Positions 14,748 through 17,311 of a stretch of 17,311 bases of DNA are shown here, piece after piece. The translations under genes were made by a program, and so were the position numbers. Under the pieces are notes generated by a model. The model had not been told where the DNA came from, made no database searches, and saw only the letters and a program-made list of their open reading frames with translations. Each line of letters opens with the position of its first letter. The first letter of the stretch is position 1. The stretch is from Dehalococcoidales bacterium (GTDB lineage: Bacteria; Chloroflexota; Dehalococcoidia; E44-bin15): positions 1-17,311 of the forward strand of contig JAAXQM010000138.1 of the NCBI GenBank assembly GCA_012974295.1, in the 5' to 3' direction.

Positions 14748-15359
14748 ATGGACGGGCAGATTCTTCAGGCGATTGACATCCTGAAGAAGGGGGGGGTAGT
14801 CGCATTTCCAACGGATACCGTCTATGGGCTGGGCGCCAATGCCTTTAACGATAGTGCTGTCCTGAGGATTTATCAGGCTAAGTGCAGACCTCACCACCTC
14901 GCCCTTCCCCTGCTCCTTGCCGATATCTCCCAAATTACCTCTGTGGCAAGGGATGTGCCTGAGATCGCATGGCAGTTGGCAGAGTGTTTCCTCCCTGGAG
15001 GTTTAACTATGGTTTTATATAAGTCTTCTTCGGTATCAACTCTGATTACAGGGAAGAGCAATAAAATTGCAGTCAGGGTACCGTCTCATCCTACTCCTAT
15101 AGTCCTAATCGAGGGACTGGGCGTCCCAATCACCGGCACAAGTGCCAATCTTACCGGTAGCCCTAGCCCATTGACGGCCGAGGAGGTTCATAATCAGATG
15201 GAAAATAGGGTGGATCTCATCATCGATGGTGTGTGCCCGGGAGGCATCGCTTCTACAGTAATAGACCTCACCGGTGAGTCCCCTATGATTCTCAGGGAAG
15301 GAGCAATAAGCGGTGAGGATATCGAGAGGGCATGCGGAGCTTTGATTAGGAAAGGCTAA
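14748..15359 (+). CDS. tsaC: L-threonylcarbamoyladenylate synthase (YrdC/Sua5 family)
   Basis: 203 residues, the single-domain TsaC/YwlC-type length without the extra Sua5 C-terminal domain. It makes threonylcarbamoyl-AMP from threonine, bicarbonate and ATP for the t6A37 tRNA modification. Motifs are GGVVAFPTDTVYGLGA (15-30), KCRPHHLALPLLLAD (45-59, the KxRP nucleotide/threonine site), AVRVPSH (108-114) and GTSANLTG (130-137). The ATG at 14748 has no Shine-Dalgarno sequence and lies almost at the predicted transcription start. A run of eight Gs at 14789-14796 near the 5' end is a possible slippage site. The stop overlaps the rpiB start by one base (TAATG), so the genes are coupled. Partner genes tsaB and tsaD are not in the window. 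Confidence 0.92.
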   Translation: MDGQILQAIDILKKGGVVAFPTDTVYGLGANAFNDSAVLRIYQAKCRPHHLALPLLLADISQITSVARDVPEIAWQLAECFLPGGLTMVLYKSSSVSTLITGKSNKIAVRVPSHPTPIVLIEGLGVPITGTSANLTGSPSPLTAEEVHNQMENRVDLIIDGVCPGGIASTVIDLTGESPMILREGAISGEDIERACGALIRKG

Positions 15360-15808
15360 TGCGGATTGCTATTGGCTGCGATCATCGCGGGCTGAATTTA
15401 AAGAAACAAATTATGGAACTCCTTTCGGGGTTAGGGCATGAGTACGAGGATTTTGGCTGCTACGATACTTGTTCGGTGGACTATCCCGATATAGGGGGCA
15501 ATGTAGCCCAGGCAATTGCCCAGGGGCGCATGGACCATGGAATCCTGGTGTGCAGTACTGGTACAGGTATGAGCATTGTGGCTAATAAGATTCCAGGAGT
15601 CCGTGCTGCCCTCTGTCACGATACCTTCAGTGCCCAGCGCGGCAGAGCACATAACGATGCAAATGTCCTCTGCCTTGGAGAGTGGGTAGTAGGTGAGGGA
15701 CTGGCTAAAGAGATCGTTAAAGTATATCTCGCCGCTGAGTTTGAAGGGGGCAGGCATGCCCAGCGCCTGGAGAAGATACGAACACTAGAGGAGATAAGGT
15801 TTCCCTGA
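15359..15808 (+). CDS. rpiB: Ribose-5-phosphate isomerase B
   Basis: 149 residues, typical length. Interconverts ribose 5-phosphate and ribulose 5-phosphate; ribose 5-phosphate feeds PRPP, which both the his and pur pathways use. Motifs are IGCDHRG (5-11), DYPD (41-44), GILVCSTGTGMSIVANK (61-77) with the expected catalytic Cys65, and HNDANVLCLGEW (98-109) with His98. The common GTGIGMS is STGTGMS here. The start shares one base with the tsaC stop. A LacA/RpiB-family galactose-6-phosphate isomerase is the alternative but is unlikely as a lone subunit. dxs follows after 38 bases. Confidence 0.94.
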   Translation: MRIAIGCDHRGLNLKKQIMELLSGLGHEYEDFGCYDTCSVDYPDIGGNVAQAIAQGRMDHGILVCSTGTGMSIVANKIPGVRAALCHDTFSAQRGRAHNDANVLCLGEWVVGEGLAKEIVKVYLAAEFEGGRHAQRLEKIRTLEEIRFP

Positions 15809-15846
15809 GAGGTCTCGGCCTTCAGTGCTAATGCAGCTTTATTTCA

Positions 15847-17311
15847 ATGAGAGTAACAGAGAGTAATACTGTGATTCTGGATAGCATCAATGAACCTGCT
15901 GATTTAAGGGGGCTTACTCTTAGTCAGTTAGAACAGCTTGCCGATGAAATACGGCAAAGGATTGTTACTACAATAGATGCCAACGGCGGGCATCTAGCCT
16001 CCAGCCTGGGTGTGGTAGAGCTCACCATAGCACTACATCGCATTTTCGAAAGCCCCCTTGATAAGATCGTGTGGGATGTAGGTCATCAGAGCTATGCTCA
16101 CAAACTTCTCACCGGGCGCAGAGAGGCCTTTTCTACTATTCGCCAGTATGGCGGGCTCAGTGGATTTACCGACAGAGAGGAAAGCCCTCATGATCCTTTC
16201 GGTGCCGGGCATGCATCAACTGCGATCTCGGCAGCCTTGGGTATAGCGGTTGCCCGTGACCTTGCGGGGGAAAGTTATAACGTCATTGCAGTAGTCGGCG
16301 ATGGCTCGCTGACAGGGGGGATGGCGTTTGAAGCCCTAAATCAGGCTGGGCACCTGGGTACCAGGATCATCGTGGTGCTCAATGACAACGGGATGGCGAT
16401 TTCCCCCAGTGTTGGCGCTTTGTCCAAGCTATTCTCTCGGTTAAGGCTCGACCACCGCTACTATCGAGCTAAGTCAGAGGCATCGCATGTAGCAACTAGA
16501 TTGCCCCGAACAAATTCACTTCGGTTGGTGGGAGGAAGAGTAAAGAAAGGTGTTAAAGGTCTAATCATTCCATCTATGTTCTGGGAGGAGCTTGGCTTTA
16601 CTTACATTGGGCCTATTGACGGGCATGATCTCAATGAGCTTGAAGCGACTCTAAATCATGCCAAGCAATATGTTAAAAAACCTATTCTAGTTCACGTAGT
16701 CACAACAAAAGGTAAAGGTTATCTCCCTGCTGAGAATGATGCTGTTGGTTTTCATGGTGTGTCTCCAAATAACGGTAATAAGGTGAACGGCCCTTCATAT
16801 AGCGACGTTTTTGGCCAAACCGTCCTTCGTCTCGCCAGGGAGAATCCTAAGATAATCGCTATCACGGCAGCGATGCCTGAAGGTACGGGGCTTAGTCCTC
16901 TCATAAAAGAACTCCCAAAACAAATTTTCGACGTTGGTATTTGTGAACAACATGCAGTAACATTCGCCGCGGGGCTAGCTACCCGCGGCTTTATCCCAAT
17001 CGTCGCAGTATACTCTACTTTCCTCCAGCGCGCCCTGGACCAGATAATTCATGATGTTTGTATACAGAATCTGCCGGTGATATTTGCCATCGATCGTGGA
17101 GGTATAGTAGGCGATGATGGTAAGACCCACCAGGGCACATTCGATCTCTCCTATCTTAGCTTTATCCCCAATCTGGTGCTCGCATCTCCCAAGGATGAAA
17201 ACGAACTTCAGCACTTCATTAATACCGCAGTAAAGGCGAAACGCCCGTTCGCGCTTCGCTATCCCAGAGGCTCTGGGTCGGGTGTACCGCTGGATGACAC
17301 ATGTAAAGAAC
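15847..17311 (+). CDS. dxs: 1-deoxy-D-xylulose-5-phosphate synthase, N-terminal 488 residues
   Basis: Incomplete at the right edge; about 130-150 C-terminal residues are missing relative to the usual length of about 620-640. A thiamine diphosphate enzyme joining pyruvate and glyceraldehyde 3-phosphate, the first step of the MEP isoprenoid route and a source for thiamine and PLP. Visible features are DANGGHLASSLGVVELT (44-60), WDVGHQSYAHKLLTGR (76-91), the ThDP motif GDGSLTGG...NDN (151-181), PIDGHD (256-261), and ICEQHAVTFAAGL (365-377) with catalytic Glu367. The DRGG...THQG segment follows. The ATG at 15847 lacks a ribosome binding site. An in-frame GTG at 15871, preceded by AGAGAG, matches the start of related proteins and may be the true start. 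NDNGMAIS replaces the usual NDNEMSIS. Confidence 0.95.
   Translation, partial: MRVTESNTVILDSINEPADLRGLTLSQLEQLADEIRQRIVTTIDANGGHLASSLGVVELTIALHRIFESPLDKIVWDVGHQSYAHKLLTGRREAFSTIRQYGGLSGFTDREESPHDPFGAGHASTAISAALGIAVARDLAGESYNVIAVVGDGSLTGGMAFEALNQAGHLGTRIIVVLNDNGMAISPSVGALSKLFSRLRLDHRYYRAKSEASHVATRLPRTNSLRLVGGRVKKGVKGLIIPSMFWEELGFTYIGPIDGHDLNELEATLNHAKQYVKKPILVHVVTTKGKGYLPAENDAVGFHGVSPNNGNKVNGPSYSDVFGQTVLRLARENPKIIAITAAMPEGTGLSPLIKELPKQIFDVGICEQHAVTFAAGLATRGFIPIVAVYSTFLQRALDQIIHDVCIQNLPVIFAIDRGGIVGDDGKTHQGTFDLSYLSFIPNLVLASPKDENELQHFINTAVKAKRPFALRYPRGSGSGVPLDDTCKE

Noticed and set aside
16975..17214. 79-codon minus-strand frame
   Set aside because: Shadow of dxs, whose catalytic motifs run through this segment on the plus strand.

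Overview
The window (about 50% GC by eye, densely packed, both strands used) looks like a bacterial housekeeping chromosome segment rich in histidine and purine biosynthesis genes. The gene content, the HisZ/short-HisG pairing and the protein styles best suit an uncultured Chloroflexota of the Dehalococcoidia. That placement is inference from memory of related genomes, not a database result. No CRISPR array, rRNA, tRNA, transposase or phage gene was found.

Layout. (1) Positions 1-154, minus strand: the start of a slipin/stomatin-type SPFH membrane protein that runs off the left edge, with a near-consensus promoter at 249-277. (2) Positions 400-7004, plus strand: a histidine operon, hisZ - hisG - zinc phospholipase C-like gene - hisD - hisC - hisB, mostly with overlapping or closely spaced genes. 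hisG is unusual. It encodes two complete short-form HisG domains in one 475-residue chain, and the two copies have lost different conserved motifs. (3) Positions 12517 down to 7018, minus strand: a purine operon, purD - geranylgeranyl reductase-like flavoprotein - purE - purB - purC - cupin. (4) Positions 12518-12757: a gene-free leader with a possible attenuator hairpin and a pair of perfect G/C palindromes. (5) Positions 14695 down to 12758, minus strand: guaA followed by a small ferritin-like gene whose metal-site spacing resembles encapsulated ferritins. (6) Positions 14748-17311, plus strand: tsaC/sua5 - rpiB - dxs, with dxs cut by the right edge. This unit diverges from guaA across a 52-bp gap in which two oppositely directed promoter-like sequences overlap.

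How the genes work together. The his operon covers the first step (HisZ with HisG), the dehydratase (HisB), the aminotransferase (HisC) and the final oxidation (HisD). hisI/E, hisA, hisH and hisF must lie elsewhere. The pur operon covers PurD, PurE, PurC and PurB, and GuaA makes GMP from XMP. PRPP links the two pathways. RpiB interconverts pentose phosphates and Dxs opens the MEP isoprenoid pathway. The possible prenyl reductase inside the pur operon may act on products of that pathway, but this is speculative.

The strongest candidate for something undescribed is the tandem HisG with complementary motif decay. Next are the ferritin-like protein beside guaA and the lineage-specific passengers in the his and pur operons.
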